From CAZLKN01 sp964560135 (lineage in GTDB: Bacteria; Actinomycetota; JAICYB01), in contig CAZLKN010000034.1 of the NCBI GenBank assembly GCA_964560135.1, positions 1 to 32,283 of the forward strand: a stretch of DNA of 32,283 nucleotides, given 5' to 3'. Each line of letters begins with the position of its first letter. Positions within the stretch are counted from its first letter, which is position 1. The notes beneath the pieces are model-generated. The model did not search any database. It was given only the letters and a program-made list of their open reading frames with translations, and was not told the origin of the DNA. This document shows positions 1 to 7,892 of the stretch, piece by piece. Both the position numbers and the translations under genes were made by a program.

Positions 1-7
1 CGTTCGC

Positions 8-13
8 TATACT
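8..13 (+). promoter_or_regulatory. -10 element of a truncated initiator tRNA gene
   Basis: TATACT lies 11 nt before the first base of a tRNA-fMet 5' half. The intact tRNA-fMet gene at 24251 has the same hexamer at the same distance, within a shared CGCTATACT. The bases between hexamer and tRNA differ between the copies, so these look like two separate loci and not one locus assembled twice. Confidence 0.55.
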
Positions 14-24
14 CGGAATCACGA

Positions 25-55
25 CGCGGGGTGGAGCAGTCAGGTAGCTCGCCGG
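25..55 (+). pseudogene. 5' half of an initiator tRNA (tRNA-fMet) gene, truncated
   Basis: These 31 nt are identical to positions 1-31 of the complete tRNA-fMet at 24251-24324: acceptor 5' strand CGCGGGG, the whole D arm, and the start of the anticodon stem. The match ends inside the anticodon stem, and the next bases belong to a thiolase reading frame. The anticodon, T arm and 3' acceptor strand are missing, so no functional tRNA can form. It is either a genuine recombination scar, such as an attachment-site remnant, or an assembly misjoin at the window edge. The sequence alone cannot decide. Confidence 0.7.
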
Positions 56-698
56 CACAGCCCAGCGCGACGGTCGGTTCGCCGAGGAGATCGTCTCCGT
101 CGAGGTCACCGGCCGCAAAGGTGAGACGACGGCGCTCGACACCGACGAGCATCCCCGGCCCGACACCACCATGGAGGCCCTCGCGGGCTTGCGTCCGGTG
201 CGCGGCAAGGTCGACCCCGAGGCCACGGTCACGGCGGGCAACGCCAGCGGTCAGAACGACGCCGCGGCGGTGTGCATCGTCACCCATCCGGACCGGGCCG
301 AGGCCCTGGGCTTGCGTCCGCTGGCCCGGTTGGTGTCGTGGGGCCTGGCCGCGGTGGAGCCGGAGCGGATGGGGATCGGTCCGGTGCCGGCGACGAAGCA
401 GGCGCTGGAACGGGCCAAGCTCACCCTCGCCGACGTCGACCTCATCGAGCTCAACGAGGCGTTCGCCGCGCAGGTACTCGCCGTCACACGCGAGTGGGCG
501 TTCGGCGAGGATGACTTTGCACGCACGAACGTCAACGGCTCGGGGATCTCACTCGGACACCCCGTGGGGGCCACGGGCGTACGCATCCTCACGACGCTGC
601 TTCGCGAGCTCGACCGCCGCGAGGCGCGCTACGGGCTCGAGACGATGTGCATCGGCGGGGGCCAGGGCCTCGCCGCGGTCTTCGAGCGCTGGACCTGA
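56..698 (+). pseudogene. Acetyl-CoA acetyltransferase (thiolase), C-terminal half only
   Basis: The frame begins at the junction with the tRNA fragment, in the thiolase motif AQRDGRFAEEI, and runs to a TGA at 696-698. The frame meets a TAG at 45-47, inside the tRNA part, so the N-terminal half is absent. Thiolases join or cleave acetyl-CoA units (acetoacetyl-CoA / 3-ketoacyl-CoA). The C-terminal lobe looks sound: NASGQNDAAA, NEAFAAQ, the histidine motif GHPVGATG and the second catalytic cysteine in MCIGGGQG. The nucleophilic cysteine of the N-terminal half is missing, so the fragment as seen cannot be active. If the join at about 55/56 is an assembly error, the gene may be intact in the genome. 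It is related but not identical to the decayed thiolase at 8666. Confidence 0.85.
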
Positions 699-848
699 CC
701 CGTCAGCGAAGCGCCAGCGCATTGCGAGGCTCGTGGGAGCCGGGCCCGACGCCTGACAGGTAACGGAACCCTCACGTTTCGTGTGCAGGGGTCACGGGCC
801 CCGGCGCGGAATTCCTTCTGCATACCTATGCCGAAGCTGGAGGTTGTC

Positions 849-2789
849 ATGTCTAGGCGGGTCAGGCGCTTCGTCGTTGTCGTCCTTCTCGCGATGGCAG
901 CATCGCTCACCGTGTCGTCCTCCCCGCCCGTTCACGCGGCCGCGGTTGGGTCTATTTCGCCGTTCACGCTCACGCTGACCGGCCCGGCGTCGGTCACGTA
1001 CGGCAGCGGCGACCAGGTCTTCTCGGGAACACTTTCCCTCGGTCCGCTCGGGATCCCGTTCCAGGATGTCCGGGTCCTCAAGGACGGAGACACCGTCGAG
1101 GTGATCACGACCGATGTGTGGGGGGCCTTCCAAACGACCGTGCCCTTCGGCGACGTCGGGACGCACACGCTCGCCGCCGTGTCCTTCGAGGACACCGCCG
1201 TCGAGACGTGGAGCGCACCCCTGACGGTCTCGGTCGTCCCGCTCGCGATCCAGGTCACCGCCGACCCGGGACAGTCCAAGGTGTACGGCACCACCGACCC
1301 CGTCCTCACCTACTCGCTGACCGCCGGCTCCCTGGTAGGAACCGACCACCTCACCGGCGCCCTGTCACGCGACCCCGGCACCGACGCCGGAAGCTACCCC
1401 ATCACCCAAGGGAGCCTGACCGTCTCAGACGGCAACGGCGGCGCCAACTACACCCTCGGCTTCGTGAGCAACCCATTCACCATCACGTCCCGGCCCATCA
1501 CCGTCACCGCCGACCCTGGACAGTTCAAGTTCGTGGACTCGTCCGACCCCGTGCTCACCTACACCGTAACCTCGGACTCGCTGGCGGGATCGGACTCGTT
1601 CGCCGGCGCGCTGTCCCGGATCGCGGGCGAGGCCGTCGGGTCCTACGCCATCACGCTCGGCTCGGTGTCGATCCTGGACGGCAACGGCGGAGCCAACTAC
1701 AGCCTGACCTTCGTGAGCGCACCCTTCGTGATCAAGAACCCGGCCCTGGCCGTGGCCGCAGGAGGCAGTCACACGTGCGCGGTCATCGAGGGGGGACAGG
1801 TGAAATGCTGGGGGGACAACAGCTCGGGTCAGCTCGGCGACGGCACCACCACCAGGCGGACCACCCCGGTGCTCACGAGCGGGATCTCCACGGCGTCGGA
1901 CGTGGCCGCCGGGAGCTTCCACACGTGCGCGATCGTGTCCGGGGGCCAGGTCCGGTGCTGGGGCCAGAACACCTTCGGCCAGCTCGGCGACGGGACCACC
2001 ACCGACCGGACGACTCCGGTGCAGGTGGTCGGGCTGTCGGGAGCGACGGCGATCACCGCCGCCGGCAACGGCGCGCACACGTGCGCGATCGTGTCCGGGG
2101 GCCAGGTCTGGTGCTGGGGAGCCAACAGCAGTGGAAAGCTCGGCGACGGGACCACGACCAACAGCACCACCCCCGTCCAGGTCGTGGGGCTGTCGGGAGC
2201 AACCGCGGTCACCGCGGGGGGCAGCCACACGTGCGCGCTCGTCGCCGGCGGTGAGGGCCGGTGCTGGGGTTTCGGCAATTCGGGTCGCCTGGGCCACGGC
2301 TCAACGTCCAGCAGCTCGACGCCGGTGGTCGTGTCGGGCCTGTCGGGCGCGACCGGGATCGCCGCCGGCTCGTTCCACACGTGCGCCGTAGTGTCGGACG
2401 GGTCGGGGCGCTGCTGGGGATTCAACAGCCGGGGCCAGCTCGGGGTGGGCGACACCGCGAACCGCCTGACGCCGGAGGTGGTGCTGAACCTGACCGACGC
2501 GAGTTTCGTCGCCGCCGGGCAGGAGCACACCTGCTTCGTCGACGCCGGACAGTCGCGCTGCACCGGGTGGAACCAGACCGGACAGCTCGGGGACGGCACG
2601 ACCACGAACCGCAGCGCGCCCGTCGATGTGATCGGGCTCCCGAGCGCCTCCACGATGGAGGCGGGCTGGATCTACACGTGCGCGATCGTGCTGGGCGGCG
2701 AGGTCCGCTGCTGGGGGTCGAACAGCAGCGGCCAGCTCGGCGACGGCACGACCGCTCACCGGCTGACGCCCGTGGCGGTCAACCTGTAG
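849..2789 (+). CDS. Secreted Ig-like/MBG-domain protein with seven RCC1-type repeats
   Basis: A 646-residue exported protein. ATG 849 is chosen because GGAGG sits 5 nt upstream and the product then starts with a clean signal peptide (MSRRVRRF, a hydrophobic core, then a V-H-A-A cleavage region). About residues 35-130 form an Ig-like domain. About 130-300 hold two MBG-type repeats, each with VTADPGQ..., a YT/TY core and DGNGGANY. The rest is seven RCC1-like blades of about 50 residues with the pattern HTCA-V-GG-V-CWG-N--GQLGDGTTT--TPV, enough for one propeller. Each blade carries a Cys pair (HTC...CWG), suiting disulphides outside the cell. Such proteins are usually surface adhesins or of unknown function; no enzyme motif is seen. 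The 3' end overlaps the convergent kinase gene by 11 nt. Confidence 0.85.
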   Translation: MSRRVRRFVVVVLLAMAASLTVSSSPPVHAAAVGSISPFTLTLTGPASVTYGSGDQVFSGTLSLGPLGIPFQDVRVLKDGDTVEVITTDVWGAFQTTVPFGDVGTHTLAAVSFEDTAVETWSAPLTVSVVPLAIQVTADPGQSKVYGTTDPVLTYSLTAGSLVGTDHLTGALSRDPGTDAGSYPITQGSLTVSDGNGGANYTLGFVSNPFTITSRPITVTADPGQFKFVDSSDPVLTYTVTSDSLAGSDSFAGALSRIAGEAVGSYAITLGSVSILDGNGGANYSLTFVSAPFVIKNPALAVAAGGSHTCAVIEGGQVKCWGDNSSGQLGDGTTTRRTTPVLTSGISTASDVAAGSFHTCAIVSGGQVRCWGQNTFGQLGDGTTTDRTTPVQVVGLSGATAITAAGNGAHTCAIVSGGQVWCWGANSSGKLGDGTTTNSTTPVQVVGLSGATAVTAGGSHTCALVAGGEGRCWGFGNSGRLGHGSTSSSSTPVVVSGLSGATGIAAGSFHTCAVVSDGSGRCWGFNSRGQLGVGDTANRLTPEVVLNLTDASFVAAGQEHTCFVDAGQSRCTGWNQTGQLGDGTTTNRSAPVDVIGLPSASTMEAGWIYTCAIVLGGEVRCWGSNSSGQLGDGTTAHRLTPVAVNL

Positions 2790-5700
2790 CTCGAGCAGGA
2801 GACGGGCCGGACGACAGACGGTCGAGCGCGCGCTCCGCGACGACGGCCGCCTCGGTCAGATCGGGAACATCGGCCGCCTGACCCAGGCGCTCAATGACTT
2901 CGTCGTGCTCGGCGCGCCGCGACGGGATCAGGGCGGCCCGGCCGGCGGCGATCTGGCCGTCCACGAAGCTCGCCAGGGCCCGCGCGGCGTCGAGGTCGCC
3001 GGCTGCGGCCAGCGTGAGCGCGGCCTCGGACAGGCAGGTGACGGCGTCCTCCACCAAGGGGAAGCCGAACCGCTGATGCTGCTCTACCGCCTGGCGGCAG
3101 ACGGTGGCGGCGCGCGGGATGTCGCCGCGAAGGCGGTACAGGGTCGTGAGCGAACGGCGGATCGACGCCGGGCCGGACCATTCGTCGGTACGCTCACGCA
3201 AGGACAGCGCCCGCGTCAGGCTACGCTCGGCCGTCCTCAGGTCACCACGCTCGACGGCCGTCACCCCGAGGTGGTGCAGCGCTATCGACTCCCGCAGTGG
3301 ATCGCCGAGCCTCCTGAAGCGCTCAACCACCCCGGCCAAGACGGGCTCCGCCTCGTCCAGGTTTCCGTCCCACGCCAGCGCCAGCCCCAGGACGAGCCGG
3401 GGCGCCATCGCCTCGTCCCGGTCGCCGAGCTCCGCCGAGAGCCGTACGGCCTCCCGGGCGTGTCGCACAGCCTCGGTGGCGTCGCCCAGGTTGTACAGAA
3501 CGATGTTGGCCATGGACGTGTGCGTGGCCGCCGCCCGTTTCGGGTCGCCGCAAGCGCTGAAGGCCTCCGCTGCGCTTCCCAGCAGCGCCAGGGCACCCTG
3601 CGGGTCCCCGCGCCAGGCGCAGATCGTCCCCATTCCATTCATCGCAGCCGCTTGCGCATGCCGGTCCCCGTGGCGCCGGCCATGCTCGGCCAGTTCCTCG
3701 TACAGCCGCCGGGCGACCTCGGGTTCGCCCTCTGCCATGTGGTGCTCGGCGATCCTGGTCAGGGACCACGCGGTCCAGTCGTGGTCCGATGCGCGTTTCG
3801 CCTCCGCCAGCAGCTCCTCGACGCGCGTTCGCGACTCGTGGATCCTCCCGGCGCGAGCGGCGAGCATCGAGGACGCGGCCAGGCAGGCCGCCCGTCCGTC
3901 GGACCAGTCCGGCCCGCCCAGAGCCAGAGCCTCGTCGACGAGTCGGGCCCCGTCGGTCGGTGCCCCACGCCGGGCCCAGAACCGGCCCAGGCAGGCTCCG
4001 ATCTCCACCGCGGCCGGGTCCCCGTCCTCGATGGCGGCTACCAGCGCCGCGCGCAGGTTGAGGTCCTCCGGCTCGAGGACGTGCAACAGCGTGAGCTCGG
4101 GATCGCGTACGCCCGAGCGCACCGACCGTGACAACCCCAGCGCCCAGGCCACCAGAGCCACCCGGGCTCGGTCGCGTCCCCCCAGCTCCTCCAACCGCCG
4201 CAGGCCATATTCGCGCACCGGGTCGGGCATCGTGTACCTCACCCCGCCCCCGGACTCGTGCGTCACGACCAAACCCAGGCGGACCAGGCGCCACAGGACG
4301 CGCTGGGCGTCCTGCGGGCGGGGTTCGTCGCCGGAGCAGAAAGCTATCGCGGCATCGGCCCGGCATCCGCCGGGCAGGATGCTCAACCGGCGGAACAGCT
4401 CGACGGAGCCGGGGTCCAGCCCGGCCTCGCTCCACGCCACCATCGCGGCGACGTCCCCCTCGCCCAGGTCCGGCGATTGCAGCATCTCCACCGGTGATGT
4501 GTCGGCGCACCTTGCCGCGGCGAGCTCGATGGCCAGCGGGATCCCTCCCAAACGGCGGCAGAGCTGCACCACGGCTCGGGCATCCGCCCCTCTCCTGGAC
4601 CGCTGCGGCGCCACCCTGCGGCACGCGTCCCAGAACAGCTCGACCCCGGCCTCGCCCAACGGTTCGAGCCCCACCACGACCTCCCCCGGGACGTCCAGGG
4701 CGCTCCTGCTCGCCGCCAGCACCCGGACGTCCGGACACCGACCGATCACCGACTCGCAGACGCGAGCGCAGCCGTCCAGGACGTGCTCGCAGGCGTCCAG
4801 CACGAGCAGGATCCGCCGGTCCCCCAGGGCGGCGGCCAACCGGTCCGGGGTGACCGGGTCGGGGATCTCAACGCCCGCCGCCCGGGCCACGGCGAGCGCA
4901 ACACCGCCCGGGTCATCCAGGCCCCCGAGCGGGCAGAGCCAGACCCCGTCCGGGTGCCTGCGGGCGGCCCGCCGGGCCACCTCCTCGACCAGACGCGTTT
5001 TGCCGATCCCGCCCAGGCCGGTGACGGTCACCAGCCTCGCGCGCTGCAGAGCCGACGACACGGCGGCCAGCGCGCTGCGGCGTCCTCTGAGAGGTCCAAT
5101 GGCCGAGGGCACGTTCGTGGGGGCCGGAGTGGCATACGCACGCCGGACCGGGCGCAGGATGTCCACGAACGCCGACGCCGACGGCCTGCCCCGGGGGTCG
5201 GCGGCCAGGCCGGCGCGCATCGCGGCGTCCACGCGCCGGGCCTGGAGGCGGTCCATCCCCACCCACCGGGTGCGGACCCCGACCCGGGGCGGGAAGCCGG
5301 CGAGCAGGGCGTGGGTCGTCGCGGCCAGCCCGTAGACGTCCGCCGCCGGACCGTCCGGGACACCTCGCAGCACCTCCGGCGCCGCGTAACCCCAGGTGCC
5401 ACGTCCACGGGATGGAGAACCGACCCGGTGCGAGTGGCCGAAGTCGACGAGGACCACACCGAGATCGGGGGTCAGCAGCACGTTGCGGGGCTTGACGTCC
5501 CCGTGCACGATCGAGGGATCGTGGGCGTGCAGGTGGTCCAGAGCCCAGGCGACGCGGGTCGCGATGTCCAGGATCTCGTCGACCCCGAGCCCGGTGTCTG
5601 CCCGCTCGGCGAGGTTGCGGCCCTTCACCCACTCTGTAGCCAGGTAGGCGTGCCTCCCGTCGACGACGGCCTCGCGGACGACGGGGAGGCCGGGATGTGG

Positions 5701-5889
5701 GCGCAGGTGGCGCAGGAGCTGCGCTTCGTCCTCCAGCCGAGCCCGGTCGCGCTCGTCGCGCACCTCCGACACCTTGACCGCCACCTTCTGCCCGGTGGCG
5801 ACATCCCTGGACTCGTAGAGGCATCCTTCGCCGCCTCGGGCGACCACGCGGACAACCTCGTAGCGTTCGAGGAGAAGCCCGGAACTCAC
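2779..5889 (-). CDS. Ser/Thr protein kinase - STAND ATPase - TPR signalling protein
   Basis: A 1036-residue protein starting at a GTG that shares GTGA with the stop of the FHA gene, so the two are translationally coupled. Residues about 10-270 are a Hanks-type kinase: glycine loop GGEG, lysine in AVKV (Lys39), HGDVKPRN catalytic loop, DFG and APE. The usual HRD arginine is Gly (HGD), a non-RD kinase not expected to need activation-loop phosphorylation. Next comes an NB-ARC/STAND ATPase with Walker A GLGGIGKT and Walker B LLVLDACEH, then a winged-helix-like region and C-terminal TPR repeats (about 650-1000). STAND proteins act as ATP-driven switches opened by a ligand or partner on the TPRs. 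No membrane segment is seen, so it is cytoplasmic. By context the neighbouring FHA-HTH protein is its likely phospho-target. The cyclase protein at 21218 has a similar ATPase/TPR body. Confidence 0.88.
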   Translation of the reverse strand: MSSGLLLERYEVVRVVARGGEGCLYESRDVATGQKVAVKVSEVRDERDRARLEDEAQLLRHLRPHPGLPVVREAVVDGRHAYLATEWVKGRNLAERADTGLGVDEILDIATRVAWALDHLHAHDPSIVHGDVKPRNVLLTPDLGVVLVDFGHSHRVGSPSRGRGTWGYAAPEVLRGVPDGPAADVYGLAATTHALLAGFPPRVGVRTRWVGMDRLQARRVDAAMRAGLAADPRGRPSASAFVDILRPVRRAYATPAPTNVPSAIGPLRGRRSALAAVSSALQRARLVTVTGLGGIGKTRLVEEVARRAARRHPDGVWLCPLGGLDDPGGVALAVARAAGVEIPDPVTPDRLAAALGDRRILLVLDACEHVLDGCARVCESVIGRCPDVRVLAASRSALDVPGEVVVGLEPLGEAGVELFWDACRRVAPQRSRRGADARAVVQLCRRLGGIPLAIELAAARCADTSPVEMLQSPDLGEGDVAAMVAWSEAGLDPGSVELFRRLSILPGGCRADAAIAFCSGDEPRPQDAQRVLWRLVRLGLVVTHESGGGVRYTMPDPVREYGLRRLEELGGRDRARVALVAWALGLSRSVRSGVRDPELTLLHVLEPEDLNLRAALVAAIEDGDPAAVEIGACLGRFWARRGAPTDGARLVDEALALGGPDWSDGRAACLAASSMLAARAGRIHESRTRVEELLAEAKRASDHDWTAWSLTRIAEHHMAEGEPEVARRLYEELAEHGRRHGDRHAQAAAMNGMGTICAWRGDPQGALALLGSAAEAFSACGDPKRAAATHTSMANIVLYNLGDATEAVRHAREAVRLSAELGDRDEAMAPRLVLGLALAWDGNLDEAEPVLAGVVERFRRLGDPLRESIALHHLGVTAVERGDLRTAERSLTRALSLRERTDEWSGPASIRRSLTTLYRLRGDIPRAATVCRQAVEQHQRFGFPLVEDAVTCLSEAALTLAAAGDLDAARALASFVDGQIAAGRAALIPSRRAEHDEVIERLGQAADVPDLTEAAVVAERALDRLSSGPSPARATG

Positions 5890-6494
5890 CCTTGTTGGTC
5901 GGACTCGCCTATCTCCGATAGCGAGAGCGCGCCCCGGCGGACCGCCTCGTTGGCCAGCTCGATCCGGCATCGATCCCCCCGGCCGGGGACCCCGAACTTG
6001 CGCACGAGCGAGCGGATGTGCTGACGGACGGCCGGCTCGGTGACGAACAGCCGCCGGGCGATCTCACCCGTCGTGGCCACGCGGTCGAAGATCGACCCTG
6101 TGTGCAAGGGACGGCAGAGCTCTACCAGGACGTCACGTTCCCTCGGCGTGAGCTTGGGCGGAGGTTCGCCGGCCCTCGTGGACGAGACATCGGCTCGGAG
6201 CTGTCCGTCGTAGAAGACCATCAGGGTCGAGCCGATCCTGATCTCGTCGCCCTCGCGCAGGGGACGCTCGGCCGTCAGTCGCTCGCGGTTGACATAGGTT
6301 CCGTTGCGCGAGGACATGTCCCGTACCGACCATCCGGCCCGGTAGCACTCGAACACGCAATGGACCCGCGAGACCTCACGATCCTCGACCAAGAGGTCGT
6401 TGTCCGGCGACTTGCCGACCGTGACCCGCTTCGTCTTGAGCGGAACGGTCTCGGCGCCGCCCACCGTCCAGACATCCAAGCGCGCATCCACCAT
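5886..6494 (-). CDS. FHA domain - LuxR-type HTH transcriptional regulator
   Basis: A 202-residue protein. Residues about 5-100 are a forkhead-associated domain with all hallmark motifs: VGKSPDNDL, SRVHC and SSRNGTYVN, which bind phosphothreonine. About 112-185 resemble a LuxR/GerE-type helix-turn-helix: LTPRERDVLVELC, then EIARRLFVTEPAVRQHIRSLVRKFGV. A phospho-binding module on a DNA-binding module suggests a regulator controlled by a Thr kinase. The kinase gene follows with a 4-nt GTGA overlap, making the pair a likely signalling unit. ATG 6494 opens the conserved FHA N-terminus, and only a weak TAGGGT precedes it. DNA targets are unknown. The link to the kinase is inferred from domains and coupling. 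Confidence 0.88.
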   Translation of the reverse strand: MVDARLDVWTVGGAETVPLKTKRVTVGKSPDNDLLVEDREVSRVHCVFECYRAGWSVRDMSSRNGTYVNRERLTAERPLREGDEIRIGSTLMVFYDGQLRADVSSTRAGEPPPKLTPRERDVLVELCRPLHTGSIFDRVATTGEIARRLFVTEPAVRQHIRSLVRKFGVPGRGDRCRIELANEAVRRGALSLSEIGESDQQG

Positions 6495-6712
6495 GAAACC
6501 CTACACAATGGTCGCTCGGGGGCCGAGCGCGGATCGCGTCTCGATCGATCAGCGCTGGCTCCGGTACAGGAAGCTGTCGGTCCCCGCCGAGAGCGCGTTA
6601 CCGCATGCGCGCCGAGGAGCCGGAGCCCGGCCGGGTGCTCGTGGAACGCGACCAGGACTCCTCGCTCGTCTGGACTGGCGTGCCCAGCGACGTCAGAGCG
6701 TGTCCACTCGGG

Positions 6713-6740
6713 TTGACTAGCGTACTCTTTCGTGTACACT
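6713..6740 (+). promoter_or_regulatory. Sigma-70-type promoter of the first toxin-antitoxin operon
   Basis: TTGACT (6713-6718) and TACACT (6735-6740) are separated by 16 bp. The antitoxin ATG begins at 6747, 7 nt after the -10, where transcription should start, so the mRNA is probably leaderless; no Shine-Dalgarno sequence precedes the ATG. The -10 overlaps the palindrome GTGTACAC (6732-6739). Two imperfect direct repeats (GTACTCTTTC and GTACACTTCT) lie across the promoter and could be the antitoxin operator. Confidence 0.6.
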
Positions 6741-6746
6741 TCTTGT

Positions 6747-7037
6747 ATGGCCAAGACCGTTCCGGTGAAGGAGCTGCGCGCTGAGCTCGCTGAGATCCTC
6801 GATCACGTGGCGGACCGTCGAGAGCACGTGATCGTCACTCGCCATGGCCGACCCGCAGCAGCGATCGTCCCCATCGACGAATACGAGGCTCTCGAAGAGA
6901 CCGCAGAGATCCTGTCGGACCCCGCCGCCATGCGTGCGATCCAGCGCGGGTTGGCCGATCTCAAAGCCGGCCGGGTCGCGAGGCTGGACGACGCTCGCTC
7001 GGATCTCGCCAAACGGAAGCGCGCCCGTCGAGGCTGA
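6747..7037 (+). CDS. Phd/YefM-family antitoxin
   Basis: A 96-residue antitoxin. The N-terminal Phd/YefM DNA-binding fold is clear: VPVKELRAELAEILDHV, then HVIVTRHGRPAAAIVPIDEYEALEE. The charged C-terminal tail (about 60-96) is the part that normally wraps the toxin. Such proteins neutralise their toxin and repress their own operon through an upstream palindrome. ATG 6747 is preferred to an upstream in-frame codon because the family consensus begins here and the promoter places transcription start at this base. The toxin gene starts 3 nt after the stop, a typical antitoxin-first pair. Confidence 0.88.
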   Translation: MAKTVPVKELRAELAEILDHVADRREHVIVTRHGRPAAAIVPIDEYEALEETAEILSDPAAMRAIQRGLADLKAGRVARLDDARSDLAKRKRARRG

Positions 7038-7040
7038 TCT

Positions 7041-7304
7041 GTGGCTCGTGTCCTCTTCGCCCGATCCGCTCGGGCCCAGGTGGCAGCGCTCGATGTCCGG
7101 ATCGCGGAAGCGGTGATCGATGCCGTAACGCTGCTCGAGGGCGACCCTGAAGTCGGGCATCGACTCCGAGGACGGCTCGAGGGCTTGTGGTCTCTCCGGC
7201 TGGGGAGCTACCGGCTGATCTACGAGATCCGCGACGCAGGCAAGACCGTCCGGGTCGTGGCGGTCCTTCACCGGTCGATCTCATACCGATCCGATCCTCG
7301 CTAG
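7041..7304 (+). CDS. RelE/ParE-superfamily toxin
   Basis: An 87-residue protein starting at GTG 7041, 3 nt after the antitoxin stop, with GAGG about 7 nt upstream. It shows the RelE/ParE pattern: basic N-terminal strand (RVLFARSARAQVAAL), a helical middle with LLEGDPEVGHRLRGRLEGLWSLRLGSYRLIYEI, and a final strand VRVVAVLHRSISYR. RelE members cleave ribosome-bound mRNA and ParE members poison gyrase. The basic C-terminal residues and pairing with a Phd/YefM antitoxin favour a RelE-type RNase, but this is inference. It looks intact. Confidence 0.85.
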   Translation: MARVLFARSARAQVAALDVRIAEAVIDAVTLLEGDPEVGHRLRGRLEGLWSLRLGSYRLIYEIRDAGKTVRVVAVLHRSISYRSDPR

Positions 7305-7595
7305 AGCCGCGCACCTACTACTTCCAACTCGCCACACCCACCGGCGGGGGCCAGGTCGTGTTCAACCTCGACCCGTTGGGCGTTACAGAACGGGTCTCGG
7401 TCAGCTCCAGATCAGTACTGCGATGCCGATCCCTGTGGTCCGATCCGGGCCGACACTGGCCTTGCCCCTGCCCTTCGAGGCCAACGTTCGCCTGACCCCT
7501 GGGCGGGAAGGATAGTCATGTTGTCAGCCGCGAAGGTCGGCGGAGAAGAGTGCCCCTGCTCGGAGACCAGATCGTTACGACCCTGGAGTGCATTC
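7305..7595 (+). other. Intergenic stretch between the two toxin-antitoxin modules
   Basis: No gene is supported here on either strand. The small open frames have no start signal or recognisable motif. I see no convincing terminator hairpin after the RelE-like gene. The 3' end leads into the operator repeats of the second module. Confidence 0.5.
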
Positions 7596-7624
7596 AAGTA
7601 GCTATACCAATGCTAAAGTAGCTA
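7596..7624 (+). promoter_or_regulatory. Paired operator repeats and -10 of the second toxin-antitoxin operon
   Basis: AAGTAGCTA occurs at 7596-7604 and again at 7616-7624, each containing the palindrome TAGCTA, 20 bp apart start to start, two helical turns. The second copy ends one base before the antitoxin ATG. A -10-like TAAAGT (7614-7619) lies 6 nt before the ATG, so the transcript is probably leaderless. A repressor on these sites would cover the -10 and start point, as expected for antitoxin autoregulation. Confidence 0.6.
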
Positions 7625-7625
7625 C

Positions 7626-7892
7626 ATGGCGACCGTCGGGATCCGAGAGTTGAAAAACAGCCTCAGCCGCTACCTGCATCGCGTGCGAAGGGGCGAGGTG
7701 ATCGTCGTCACCGATCGCGGACAGCCGGTGGCGCGGATCATCCCGGCATGCATCCCCGAGCACATCGCGCGTTTGATCGCCGAGGGCAAGATCACCTGGT
7801 CGGGTGAGAGATTCGTTTCACCACGCAATCCCGTACGACCCGATCCCGGTGCTCCCCTCGCATCCGACATCATCAGCGAGGAACGCCGCTGA
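7626..7892 (+). CDS. Phd/YefM-type antitoxin of a VapBC-like module
   Basis: An 88-residue antitoxin. The N-terminus is typical of Phd/YefM-fold antitoxins paired with PIN toxins: VGIRELKNSLSRYLHRVRRGEVIVVTDRGQPVARIIP. The following 45 residues (HIARLIAEGKITWSG...) form the toxin-binding tail. It likely blocks the VapC active site and represses the operon through the AAGTAGCTA repeats. No Shine-Dalgarno precedes the ATG. The stop TGA (7890-7892) overlaps the proposed CTG start of the toxin as CTGA, so toxin synthesis is probably coupled to antitoxin translation. Confidence 0.87.
   Translation: MATVGIRELKNSLSRYLHRVRRGEVIVVTDRGQPVARIIPACIPEHIARLIAEGKITWSGERFVSPRNPVRPDPGAPLASDIISEERR

Noticed and set aside
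31..756. Open frame overlapping the thiolase fragment on the plus strand
   Set aside because: It is an Arg/Pro/Ser-rich shadow frame; the thiolase motifs lie in another frame.
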